Of a stretch of 19,806 bases of DNA, positions 1 through 7,441 are shown in pieces. The DNA is taken from positions 1-19,806 of the forward strand of contig NZ_JAGTJJ010000107.1 in NCBI RefSeq assembly GCF_028435365.1. The letters are read 5' to 3'. This stretch comes from Polyangium jinanense (GTDB lineage: Bacteria; Myxococcota; Polyangia; Polyangiales; Polyangiaceae). Below the pieces are notes generated by a model that saw only the letters and a program-made list of their open reading frames with translations, was not told the DNA's origin and made no database searches. Each line of letters opens with the position of its first letter. Position 1 is the stretch's first letter. A program made the position numbers and the translations under genes.

Positions 1-1
1 G

Positions 2-396
2 GGGTACGGAGGTCGACATGGCGGATCCCTCGGTCGGCTGGGCGAGCCCGGACGAGTGGATCACATCCACGCCGGTTTGTCGATCATCTCCACGCAAGTG
101 TTTGTAACTGCTCGTGGTTCTGAACTGTTCGACGTTCTAGAAGCTCGGTACGGCAGGCGGGGGCCCACGTACTCAGCCTCCTTATCAAATGCGTAGGCCA
201 GCATGCAGCATTTGCGCCTCAAATCAGCGGGCACAATGGAACTCAGGTCGGATCCCTACAGGATATTACCCCTGAAAATCCCAGCGCCGCCAATGTGGCG
301 ATCCCGATTCAAACCTCGGGCCCCAGTAGGGTAGAAGTAAAGCTGGAGTACGAAACGGCCCTCGGTCATGCAATCGAGGGTAGTGGGCAAATTTGA
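2..396 (+). pseudogene. Decayed or frameshifted protein remnant, 5' end outside the window
   Basis: Two overlapping plus-strand reading frames both read like ordinary protein, and neither has a complete gene structure. Frame 2 is open from base 2 to the TAG at 194-196 and includes the stretch VFVTARGSELFDVLEARYG. Frame 1 is open from 124 to the TGA at 394-396 and includes GSLQDITPENPSAANVAIPI and VEVKLEYETALGHAIEGSG. Joining them needs one frameshift at about 185-200. I do not recognise the family. The simplest reading is the 3' end of a gene broken by a frameshift, at the edge of a mosaic region. A sequencing error or two unrelated fragments are possible alternatives. Confidence 0.3.
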
Positions 397-784
397 CCAA
401 CCGCCCCCGTCGTCGGTCTCCGGAGTTCCTTCAAACTTGACCAGTCGGCGTTGGCGCGGCGAAGCCTAGCCGGAGCCTGGTGCCGGGGGTCGTGGTTGGT
501 GCCACAGATCACCAAGACCATGAACCCCCGACCATCCAGCGATCTACCTAACCTTCATGGGGCGGAGCTACCTCTGGAGCTTGCGCGCTCGCGCACCTCA
601 TGGCTGCGAGGGCGACCAAGGCCGAGCTGCCCACGTCGAGGCGCACTGCGGAGCAGGACCGCTCTCGTGCTGCTACCCACCTCGCTTGATGCTCGACGCC
701 TATTTGAGCGCATCGAGGGCGCCCACGTCGATGATCTTTGCGCTTTGGAAGCTGCTATTCGCGTCCACGGGTTGGAGTCACGAA
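397..784. other. No convincing gene; probable decayed sequence
   Basis: This 388-base stretch has several overlapping short reading frames. None has a good start, a Shine-Dalgarno sequence or a recognisable domain. The longest begins with TTG at 451 and runs antisense into the 3' end of the beta-helix gene. Its last 35 residues look somewhat protein-like, so an old gene end is possible. I saw no strong hairpin terminator for the beta-helix gene here. Confidence 0.3.
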
Positions 785-2473
785 TCACTTGCAGTATAAA
801 ACGCCCTTGACGGCACACTCGCCGCCGTTATTGTCGTGCTCCTCGCAGTGCGCGGTAAGCGACGTGGCTCCACTGGGGCCCCGGACGACATCGTCGCGGC
901 TAACAACCGTCGTATCACCGACGATGCACTTGCCGTCGCTGGTGTTGTCTGAAAGCTGAACCACGTCGACTATTCCGGCGGGTGTCGATTCCAGATCATC
1001 GGCTGTTACGTCGGTCGTTTCGAGATTGCAGGCGGCCTTCGCACCAATAATCTTCGTGCCGCTCGGACAGGTAGCGCTCGTGTTGCACCCCGCGTTGCTA
1101 CCGCTTTTACTGCAACCGAATGGGACCATCGTCATAGTGCAGTCACCGACGTCCGACAGAACCCCGTCGATGCACTTCTTCACGACACAAACCTCGCTTC
1201 CGGATTGCGTCTCTGTGACGGTAGCCGTTTGATCATCAAGAATGAAGTCTTTGGCAAACCCCGTGGGGAGATAGCACCCCGCCTTCCGAACGATTCGAGC
1301 TGTGACGCTCTGGTTGTGCTCCACGTAGTTGGGCGAATTGATGGTCGAGTGTTTTACAAAGATGGCCATTGCTACGTCGGCATTGAGCATCTGGTTCTGC
1401 ATGATCGCATTGTAGCGAGCGTAGTCCCAGTTATACTTGCTGCTGCCAAAGTCGTAGCCGTCGTCCTCGTCGCAATGTGGCGAATCGCCATCGCGAGAGG
1501 CAACCATAATCGAAGGGTGATAGTCGGAGCCGAAGAAGTTGTTGATGAACTGATTATGGTGAGGGCCGCTCCACCGAACAGTGCCTCCTTCGCCGCAGTT
1601 GCGATAGAGGTGGATTCCGCCATACTCTGGGTGCGGGAACTGGTTGTTCACGATCAGGTTGCCACTGGACCCATCTACCGCAATTATTTCGCGACCCGTG
1701 TTCAGTGTGAACTCATTGTTGCGAATGATGTTATTGGCTGATTCAGTATCCAGGTAAATACCAGCCCCGGTCGAGTTGCCGCTAATCGTCGAGTTAAGCA
1801 ACTGGACTCGGGTTACTCCAGGTGATAGGTAAAGCGGGACTCCGCCGCCGCCGTGGATGGTCACGTTGTTCAGCACGACGTTGTATGGCGCAGCGTCTCG
1901 GGCACGCGCGGGGTGTCCGGGAGCCGCGCTATCGATCGAGGACTGGCGTACATATTCGGCTTCCCCGTTTACGCCGAGACCATAAATGCGAACCGTTCCA
2001 TGCACAGAGCAGTCCTTGATGGTGATCTGCTCCGGACGCTGGCGCTCATAGTAGCCGTTGGCTTTCTTGACAACCGAGCCGTCCGAAACGGTGAGCTTCG
2101 AGCGTATTTCGATCATTCTGGTGCCGTGCGTATCTGGCAGGCCATTTTTGCCCCCGTGGCCGATCAATGACCCATTGCAATCAACCGTCACTCCATCGGC
2201 TGCGTCGCCATAGAACCGAAGCGGTCGATATATGGTAGAGCCGGCTGGCAGCGTAAAGCTGCACTTTACGTCGTAAACATCGTCTGTGACCTTCAGGAGT
2301 TCAGCCAATTGAGCGGCGGTGCAGGCGACGCTGCCCTGTAATTCCTGCGATGCAATTGCTATCGATTCGTCGGCTGGGTCGCTCGTGCCTGTGCAGCCGT
2401 GCAACCCCAAAGAGAAAGCGGTAGCTGCTGTAAGAACTGTAATGTTGTGGAACTTTTGGGGAACGACGCTCAT
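785..2473 (-). CDS. Right-handed parallel beta-helix lipoprotein, secreted
   Basis: This is a 562-residue protein when started at the ATG at 2471-2473, which has an AGGAGG Shine-Dalgarno sequence at 2480-2485, six bases upstream. The open frame extends further but lacks such a signal. The N-terminus is a lipoprotein signal peptide: a hydrophobic run at residues 11-24, then LHGC with lipidation expected at Cys27. The middle (about 110-420) carries Asn-rich beta-helix rungs such as VVLNNVTIHGG, VQLLNSTISGN and NNIIRNNEFTLN, the pattern of PbH1/NosD-type pectate-lyase-like folds. The last 130 residues are Cys-rich, probably a disulphide-bonded extracellular domain. Such proteins often bind or cleave polysaccharides or act as surface adhesins, but no catalytic residues can be assigned. 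It is monocistronic. GC content is lower than in the right half of the window. Confidence 0.82.
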   Translation of the reverse strand: MSVVPQKFHNITVLTAATAFSLGLHGCTGTSDPADESIAIASQELQGSVACTAAQLAELLKVTDDVYDVKCSFTLPAGSTIYRPLRFYGDAADGVTVDCNGSLIGHGGKNGLPDTHGTRMIEIRSKLTVSDGSVVKKANGYYERQRPEQITIKDCSVHGTVRIYGLGVNGEAEYVRQSSIDSAAPGHPARARDAAPYNVVLNNVTIHGGGGVPLYLSPGVTRVQLLNSTISGNSTGAGIYLDTESANNIIRNNEFTLNTGREIIAVDGSSGNLIVNNQFPHPEYGGIHLYRNCGEGGTVRWSGPHHNQFINNFFGSDYHPSIMVASRDGDSPHCDEDDGYDFGSSKYNWDYARYNAIMQNQMLNADVAMAIFVKHSTINSPNYVEHNQSVTARIVRKAGCYLPTGFAKDFILDDQTATVTETQSGSEVCVVKKCIDGVLSDVGDCTMTMVPFGCSKSGSNAGCNTSATCPSGTKIIGAKAACNLETTDVTADDLESTPAGIVDVVQLSDNTSDGKCIVGDTTVVSRDDVVRGPSGATSLTAHCEEHDNNGGECAVKGVLYCK

Positions 2474-2659
2474 TGTTTGCCTCCTGCGGCGTTTGTTGAC
2501 AATACGCGCAGCACAGCAGCCCCCTAACATGGACGGCGCTTCAAGCGCAAGCGGTTTCATGGTACGACCTCGCCCATCGTAAGTCCTCGCCCATCCCCGT
2601 CGCGACGCCGGCGGCGTGCTCCTTCGACGCTGGTGCCCTCAGGAACGTTCACCGTGATC

Positions 2660-3115
2660 ATGACGGCGAGAAACTATTTATCCATCCGTCAGTTGATGGA
2701 TATCAATCATGAGGGGCACCCGGCGTCACACACATGGGACAACGCCGCAATATTGTTATTTTTGCTAGAGAATTTTGATCGGGACAATGGTTCGCCAATG
2801 GATGATGCTCCAGGAATCAAACCAAAACCGATCTCGGAAGAATTTGGCGAATGTTATCGGGAGCATCTTCACATCAACCCAGGCAGCCGAGAGAGCCTCT
2901 ACTACCGATTTGGCGAGGCGTTGGCTTATTGGAACGTGGTCAAGACGATCCGCTACCTCCAGTCGTTTCGGCATTGTGATGAGGGCATCCCGAATTCGGA
3001 CAAAGCAATCTCTTCCCTGTCGGACCGATGGGGGCCGGAGGGTGCCGATGCTGGATCCTTTCCTGGTACCGATGAAACACCCTACACTCGTGATCGTACG
3101 CTTCCCGCACGGTAG
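2660..3115 (+). CDS. Hypothetical protein, possibly 3'-truncated
   Basis: This frame encodes 151 residues from the ATG at 2660; a GTG at 2633 and an ATG at 2699 are alternatives, and none has a strong Shine-Dalgarno sequence. The first 100 residues look like a real soluble protein, for example HTWDNAAILLFLLENFDRD and SLYYRFGEALAYWNVVKTI, which suggest amphipathic helices. I do not recognise a family. The last 58 codons lie antisense to the GIY-YIG-like gene, which is convergent and better supported. The genuine 3' end may have been lost at a recombination junction near 2940-2980, with the frame now running through foreign sequence to a chance stop. It could also be a true tail-to-tail overlap. 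Confidence 0.4.
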   Translation: MTARNYLSIRQLMDINHEGHPASHTWDNAAILLFLLENFDRDNGSPMDDAPGIKPKPISEEFGECYREHLHINPGSRESLYYRFGEALAYWNVVKTIRYLQSFRHCDEGIPNSDKAISSLSDRWGPEGADAGSFPGTDETPYTRDRTLPAR

Positions 3116-3335
3116 GCTTGTAAGCAAATGTGAAGAGCTTGGGAGCCTTTCGACCAAGCTCTGCATCGAGCTGTCGCAATCGATCGTGTAGCAGTCCTCG
3201 AATGTCGTGATCCGAGCGCCCTACCCAGAATTGAGCGGCGCCACGGGCAGGGCGAGGCGCCAGCACATAGACACCGATAAGATCAGGAAGCACTACATTG
3301 TCAATGGATTCGGCTGTAAAAGGATACCAAGCCAT
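2940..3335 (-). CDS. GIY-YIG-like endonuclease-fold protein
   Basis: This is a 131-residue protein from the ATG at 3333-3335, preceded by GGGAG nine bases upstream; a TTG two codons earlier is less likely. The GIY-YIG layout is visible: GVYVL at 21-25 (first motif), FWVGRS at 36-41 (the YIG position), an Arg shortly after, and Glu83 in DHECRVFH, at the place of the metal-binding Glu. The tail has HPPAP and LLCPNSGC, resembling the HP...KCPxC ending of small stand-alone bacterial members. These stand-alone proteins are poorly characterised. A nuclease role is inferred from fold only, and the degenerate second motif (WVG for YIG) leaves activity open. It is convergent with, and overlaps, the preceding ORF. 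Confidence 0.62.
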   Translation of the reverse strand: MAWYPFTAESIDNVVLPDLIGVYVLAPRPARGAAQFWVGRSDHDIRGLLHDRLRQLDAELGRKAPKLFTFAYKPTVREAYDHECRVFHRYQERIQHRHPPAPIGPTGKRLLCPNSGCPHHNAETTGGSGSS

Positions 3336-3548
3336 GTTCAACTGCTCCCATTTGTTACTGCACCAGAGTCTGGCGCGGGATCCATCCTTAACCCGATGAC
3401 GCCAATTGCAGACCTACCACCATTGATTCGTCCCTCTACCGTTGCCTGTTTGCGCATATCTCACGGCATCGACGCCAGAAACAGTTTCGTCGGCGGTCTG
3501 CCTTATGACCACCGTCATGGCACCGGCTCTCCAGGCTAAGCTGTCATC

Positions 3549-3776
3549 TCAGCGGATCTGACGATAGCGGTACCCGCGTTTCTTCACATAGGCATCGAGG
3601 TAGCCACCGTGCGAAGAGGCGTTCATAAAATCGCGATATACGAAAGGTGCGACCCCGAAGTACTGGTAGATCGAGCCATCAAGGAATTCAACCTCAAGGA
3701 TCCTCGATGCATCGTCATAGCCCGCAGATGCAATATTTGACGAACTGACACGTATGCGCTGCATTGGGTTCACCAC
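3549..3776 (-). CDS. KTSC domain-containing protein
   Basis: This 75-residue protein is one complete KTSC domain. It shows SSNIASAGYD, then LEVEFLDGSIYQYFGV, VYRDFMNASSHGGYLDAYVKK and a basic C-terminus, which is the family's usual order and length. I chose the GTG at 3774-3776 because AAGGG lies seven bases upstream; an ATG four codons later is an alternative. KTSC domains occur alone or fused to other domains, often near nucleic-acid-processing or phage-related genes, and their function is not established. It sits 214 bases downstream of the GIY-YIG-like start on the same strand, so the two are probably separate transcription units. Confidence 0.75.
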   Translation of the reverse strand: MVNPMQRIRVSSSNIASAGYDDASRILEVEFLDGSIYQYFGVAPFVYRDFMNASSHGGYLDAYVKKRGYRYRQIR

Positions 3777-3839
3777 TCTGCCCTTCTGCCCAGCGACTTC
3801 AACGATCCACGATCCGCCCAGCCCTTCGCACCGGTTAGC

Positions 3840-4017
3840 CTACCCAGCGAGCAGCACACGTGTCAAGGCCCACGTTTTGGCGCTTCCGACCGACCCGACG
3901 TGTCTGCTGCCTGGGAAACGTCTCTCCCCAAGGCCCTCCTCATCCCCCGGAGGCCGTGCAACCCGGGCGGCGAGGTCGTACGCGTGCTGCTCGCCATCGA
4001 GGCTCCGCCACGCCGCC
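3840..4017 (-). pseudogene. Possible GC-rich gene-end remnant directly after hamB
   Basis: Immediately 3' of the hamB stop, the minus strand is open in another frame to a TAG at 3840-3842. It encodes stretches such as AAWRSLDGEQHAYDLAARVA and SAKTWALTRVLLAG. These read like the C-terminal end of a GC-rich protein, while hamB itself is only moderately GC-rich. No start is available because the frame closes just inside the hamB 3' end. I do not recognise the family. It may be the stump of a resident gene cut by arrival of the Hachiman operon, or a chance open frame. Confidence 0.2.
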
Positions 4018-6144
4018 TCAAAGCCCTTCCTGAGCCTCCCTTATCAAAAGAAGCTCAAACGGATCAGTAGTTATGGTTGTGGGATCCACCGCACGCAGCC
4101 ACTCAAGTACATCATCCAGCTCCGCTCCACTACGTACACCACCACTACGCAGCTTCATGGCGAGCTGCAATGGAATACCGTATTCATCCAGCGCAATAAG
4201 GCACCCATCATGGAACAAGTTTTCAACCTGCCTAACATACGACTCAAAATCACCGACACTGTGGCCCAAACCCGCAAACACCTCCCTTTGTATGCGATCA
4301 AGGGCCCTGACAGCTTTCGGGAATAGAAACATAGCATAGTTTCGAACAAATTTGAGTACAGTATTAACCGCACCCTCCGCACTCTTGGTGTGCTTGATTT
4401 GCGCAACTATCAACTCATGCAGCGGCTTCCTCTTCTCAAGTTTCTTGAGCAGGGAAGCCTCTCCCTTTGGTGCCACAGCGCTCCTCTGTCGCCCACCAAG
4501 CGGATAATCGCGAAGAAGCGTGCATAGAGACAAGAGCTGGTCGAAGGTCGGAACGCCAGTCCAGGACAGGTACCAATGGTGCTTGCCCCAATTATCTCGG
4601 AGCTCCTTGGCAAGCATCAATTGCAAGTCTGGATCGATCCCTGCGTTATTTCTGAGCGTATCGAGGCTGAGTATGTCTTGCCCCTGATAATCAAGCAGTC
4701 GCTCGCGCGACCGTTCCGATAGGTCGCCCTCATCCAACTGGAGCAAGAGACTGGTGGAAGCGCTATCGCGTTGACTCAATACAGGGACATCAACAACCGG
4801 CAATTCCCGGATAGGCTCAGCATGAAACAGAAACACTCTGCCAACAAAATGCTGAAACATGCGGCCTGACCTGCCGCGAATATTGTTAAACGTGAAGAAG
4901 TCCAACTTCTGGTTTCCTACATAATCGTCACATACAATAATGTTCTTTGCCTTGGTGTTTACGCCTTCAATCAACGTTGAGGTACACACAAGAAAACGAA
5001 GCAGGCCATCGTTGAAGCGCCGCACCACATATTGTGCAAGCGCGCGGGGGATCTGTCCGTGATGCAGCCCTATGCCATTTTTCAAGGCTTCCACAAAGGA
5101 CCACTCGGGATGAAATGCAGCGCCCACCCAACCAGCGGCAACATCGGTTTCTAGTGCTACCGAACCAACATTCTTTGAAAGAAGGACAGCGACGTCGGCC
5201 GCCCGCCCCGGAGCCCGGCAGTAGACAATCGTAGGCTCGTCCAGCGTTTTGACTAGCCGAAGCAGTCGTTCATCATCCGTTTCGCCGGGCGGAACCACGA
5301 CAACATCGGTCACAACTGTGCTGTATTCAGTACGAACGAATTCACAATCAACCTTTTCGGCCGACTCAGGCGTAAGCGAATGAATGTTCGGTCCTAAGAG
5401 GTAGAACTGGGCTCCGGTCTGATGCAGCAAATAGAAAGCTTGATTTAGGATGTTGCTGCGAGCGTCCTCCTCTTCCGTCTCAAGACTTGGACTGAGCTTG
5501 TAGAATTCATCGATCACAAAGAAGTCAACGTCAACGCCAGGCACGACGTCGACGACACGCTCCTGTGTTAGTACATATATATTCTGGTCGGAAGGCCTCT
5601 GACCTCCGTGCGTTATTACCTTGTAATTTGAACGAAACCGCATCAACCTACGACGCGTCTCGTCGACCAATGCGAGCGTGGGCAAGACCACCACGATATT
5701 GTGATACCGGTTGCTTGCTACAATGGCATCTATGATTAGGCTTTTGCCGAAGCTGGTGGGAGCACTCAATATGACGCTCTTGCCGCTCAACAATGCATAG
5801 TACACTGCCGCCTGCTCACGATGGAAGACAAGCGCCTCCGGCAGCGCCAATTGAGTGGAAAGTGCTGGACGATGGACCTCGACTGCAATTCTATCAGCAA
5901 CGGAAAGCGCCTCTATGTCGTTTATGTAGGGGAACAAGCCAAAGCGCCTCACCAGATCATTGATGGGTGCGACGAATTTCTCAAGGCTGCTTCGATGCTC
6001 CAGGAGTCGGAGCAATAACTTCTGCGACTCTGGACCGTATGCGTCGGCCGCTGCAAATGTTGCCACTGCCCTGAGCGCCCGCAGCGGGTCACTGGCCAGG
6101 GCATCGCGATTAGATACAAGGGCACGCAGTTCGGCGTAGGTCAT
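4018..6144 (-). CDS. hamB: HamB, Hachiman antiphage system SF2 helicase
   Basis: This is a 708-residue superfamily 2 helicase of Ski2-like type. Motifs in order: FHREQ (107-111), Walker A SAPTSFGKS (127-135), VVLPTLALVDE (152-162), VLTQER (191-196), Walker B DEFY (212-215), VYCR (307-310), HHGQIPR (361-367), STLIEGVN (389-396) and the arginine-finger motif NIRGRSGR (421-428). About 280 C-terminal residues are probably helical and specific to the family. I chose the ATG at 6142-6144 because it forms an ATGA overlap with the hamA stop; a TTG four codons upstream is less likely. In Hachiman, HamB is the ATPase/helicase that surveys DNA and holds the HamA nuclease in check until infection. All helicase motifs look intact, so it should be active. 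GC content is lower than in the chromosome to the right, consistent with transfer. Confidence 0.85.
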   Translation of the reverse strand: MTYAELRALVSNRDALASDPLRALRAVATFAAADAYGPESQKLLLRLLEHRSSLEKFVAPINDLVRRFGLFPYINDIEALSVADRIAVEVHRPALSTQLALPEALVFHREQAAVYYALLSGKSVILSAPTSFGKSLIIDAIVASNRYHNIVVVLPTLALVDETRRRLMRFRSNYKVITHGGQRPSDQNIYVLTQERVVDVVPGVDVDFFVIDEFYKLSPSLETEEEDARSNILNQAFYLLHQTGAQFYLLGPNIHSLTPESAEKVDCEFVRTEYSTVVTDVVVVPPGETDDERLLRLVKTLDEPTIVYCRAPGRAADVAVLLSKNVGSVALETDVAAGWVGAAFHPEWSFVEALKNGIGLHHGQIPRALAQYVVRRFNDGLLRFLVCTSTLIEGVNTKAKNIIVCDDYVGNQKLDFFTFNNIRGRSGRMFQHFVGRVFLFHAEPIRELPVVDVPVLSQRDSASTSLLLQLDEGDLSERSRERLLDYQGQDILSLDTLRNNAGIDPDLQLMLAKELRDNWGKHHWYLSWTGVPTFDQLLSLCTLLRDYPLGGRQRSAVAPKGEASLLKKLEKRKPLHELIVAQIKHTKSAEGAVNTVLKFVRNYAMFLFPKAVRALDRIQREVFAGLGHSVGDFESYVRQVENLFHDGCLIALDEYGIPLQLAMKLRSGGVRSGAELDDVLEWLRAVDPTTITTDPFELLLIREAQEGL

Positions 6145-6983
6145 ATTGTCTGCCAAGCCTTGAGCTGCCGATCGAATGCGTCAATTAGCTCAGATTTTTG
6201 ATGGACCGGCAGCAGGAATAGCTCAATATGAAGCTCTCTTGGAAGTTGCCTGGAAGCGAATGATGCATGGTGCTTCCGAATCTCTGTCTCAAAATCTGCC
6301 TTATAGGCGGCGCTAATCGCATCATGCGCCTGCACGGCCGCGCTATCATACGTCAGCAAGACCGGCACTCGAACACGCTCGAACACTGCGTCCAATGACG
6401 TCTGAGGATCAAGCAGTAGTTGTAGCTTTTCAGCTTGCGGCCATGTCGGGTCGATCTTGTTTATAATCGCCACAAACTCGGTGCGTAAGAAGTTGGTCGT
6501 CGAATGGGTTAGAAGTTCGGCAACTACGTCCCTTATAGCGTCGCCGATGTCACTGTACAGCTTGACTTCGCCTAGCCAAAGCTCAAGATCACCTCCTCCT
6601 GCATCAATCACGTGGACCGCATCAAAGCCCTTGACGGTGTCGTTTGGACTATCCTTGTAGTAAATTTTGCTAACTGCAGGGATGGTGTTCTTGATTTCGC
6701 GCAGGATTGCGTGCAGCAACAGTTCGCCGAGTTCACCGCGCCGCTCAAATTTTTTCGATGTGTAGATCGCCCTCGCAGCTTTTCGAACCAGAGCTACGGC
6801 ATTACTAACACCGATCGCCTGAATCTCACGGTGCGTCAACGCGAATTCAGGAATCCATTCAACGACATGTTCAACAAGCTGGTTGGCCCGCCATTGACCA
6901 CGCTCATAGCCTACGCAAATCCCATGGAGGGGCGGTAGCGTTGACCCATCATGAACGCGCACTTGTATGAGGCGATCAACCAT
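6141..6983 (-). CDS. hamA: HamA, Hachiman antiphage nuclease (DUF1837)
   Basis: This is a 280-residue protein from the ATG at 6981-6983; the frame stays open upstream into GC-rich sequence, but residues before this Met look non-coding. The DUF1837 core is clear: RRGELGELLLH (81-91), SKIYYKDSPNDTVKGFDAVH (105-124) and LELWLGEVKLY (133-143). D121 together with E139 and K141 (GEVK) fit a PD-(D/E)xK nuclease centre. In known Hachiman systems HamA is the effector nuclease, bound to HamB and released to degrade DNA, causing abortive defence. The length is normal and the key residues are present. It is the first gene of a two-gene operon and is coupled to hamB by ATGA. The weak Shine-Dalgarno sequence leaves the exact start slightly uncertain. 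Confidence 0.85.
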   Translation of the reverse strand: MVDRLIQVRVHDGSTLPPLHGICVGYERGQWRANQLVEHVVEWIPEFALTHREIQAIGVSNAVALVRKAARAIYTSKKFERRGELGELLLHAILREIKNTIPAVSKIYYKDSPNDTVKGFDAVHVIDAGGGDLELWLGEVKLYSDIGDAIRDVVAELLTHSTTNFLRTEFVAIINKIDPTWPQAEKLQLLLDPQTSLDAVFERVRVPVLLTYDSAAVQAHDAISAAYKADFETEIRKHHASFASRQLPRELHIELFLLPVHQKSELIDAFDRQLKAWQTI

Positions 6984-7029
6984 CTGGTGCTGACCTGGCC
7001 CGTGACCCGCTGGGATCACTGAGCGCCTA

Positions 7030-7058
7030 ATGATGTGTCCTAGACAGCGAAGAGGCAA
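7030..7058 (-). promoter_or_regulatory. Candidate hamA promoter with palindromic operator
   Basis: On the minus strand TTGCCT (7053-7058) and CATCAT (7030-7035) are spaced by exactly 17 bases, matching -35 and -10 boxes at 3/6 and 4/6 positions. The spacer begins with a perfect palindrome, TGTC-CTA-GACA on the plus strand (7036-7046). This is a good place for a repressor to block RNA polymerase. The match to consensus is weak, so this is inference; the palindrome itself is directly visible. Confidence 0.3.
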
Positions 7059-7091
7059 GAGGCAGCAAGCGCACAGAGGGCAACTGCTCAC

Positions 7092-7244
7092 ATGAGCATG
7101 CGGTTTTGTAAGACGATTCACGCAAGCGAACCCGCCTCCTTCGGCCTCGTCGCGTGGCTCTCCATCGACATCTTCCCCGACGAGGACGCCCCCAACCCCG
7201 CCCGCACCGGCCACGGGCGCCCTCCCCCCACCACCGAGACATAG
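7092..7244 (+). other. Short ORF, possible gene-end remnant
   Basis: A 50-codon frame runs from ATG at 7092 to TAG at 7242. Its middle, FGLVAWLSIDIFPDEDAPNP, reads like the C-terminal end of a real protein, while the ending is Pro/Thr-rich. There is no Shine-Dalgarno sequence or recognised family. Its stop codon falls inside the palindrome at 7238-7264. Confidence 0.18.
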
Positions 7245-7264
7245 GACAACCAATGTCCTATGTC
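7238..7264. repeat. Perfect inverted repeat, 11-bp arms and 5-base loop
   Basis: GACATAGGACA (7238-7248) and TGTCCTATGTC (7254-7264) are exact reverse complements separated by ACCAA. The right arm also contains a partial tandem TGTCCTA-TGTCCTG. It could be a regulator binding site or a small terminator-like hairpin. It shares TGTCCTA with the palindrome in the candidate hamA promoter about 200 bases away. Confidence 0.6.
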
Positions 7265-7323
7265 CTGAATAAAATCCTTCAGTTTCTAGAAGTTCTCGCT
7301 ACCGTGGAAGCCACAAACGAAAC

Positions 7324-7356
7324 GCCCCGCCTCCGGCTGGTACCCGGGGACGGGGC
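7324..7356 (+). repeat. GC-rich imperfect hairpin upstream of the transposase
   Basis: GCCCCGCCTCCGG (7324-7336) pairs with CCGGGGACGGGGC (7344-7356), with two mismatches and a 7-base loop. As RNA it would form a stable stem about 85 bases before the transposase start codon. No U-tract follows, so it is not a standard terminator; a role in limiting transposase expression is possible. Confidence 0.35.
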
Positions 7357-7441
7357 TGCGGAACGCCGGATGGTTTGACCCAGCCAACGCACGTCGCACT
7401 GCGCAACATGGGCCCGCCGCCGGAGAAGGGCAAGGCTTTCT

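Larger units (their letters stand above)
6984..7441. other. Intergenic region between hamA and the transposase
   Basis: These 458 bases hold the candidate hamA promoter (7030-7058), a short plus-strand frame at 7092-7244, an 11-bp-arm palindrome at 7238-7264 and a GC-rich hairpin at 7324-7356. No full gene is supported. Longer frames on either strand are low-complexity Gly/Arg/Pro sequence. Confidence 0.6.

Noticed and set aside
451..810. Plus-strand 119-residue ORF
   Set aside because: TTG start without Shine-Dalgarno sequence, Arg-rich low-quality sequence, and its end lies antisense to the better supported beta-helix gene.
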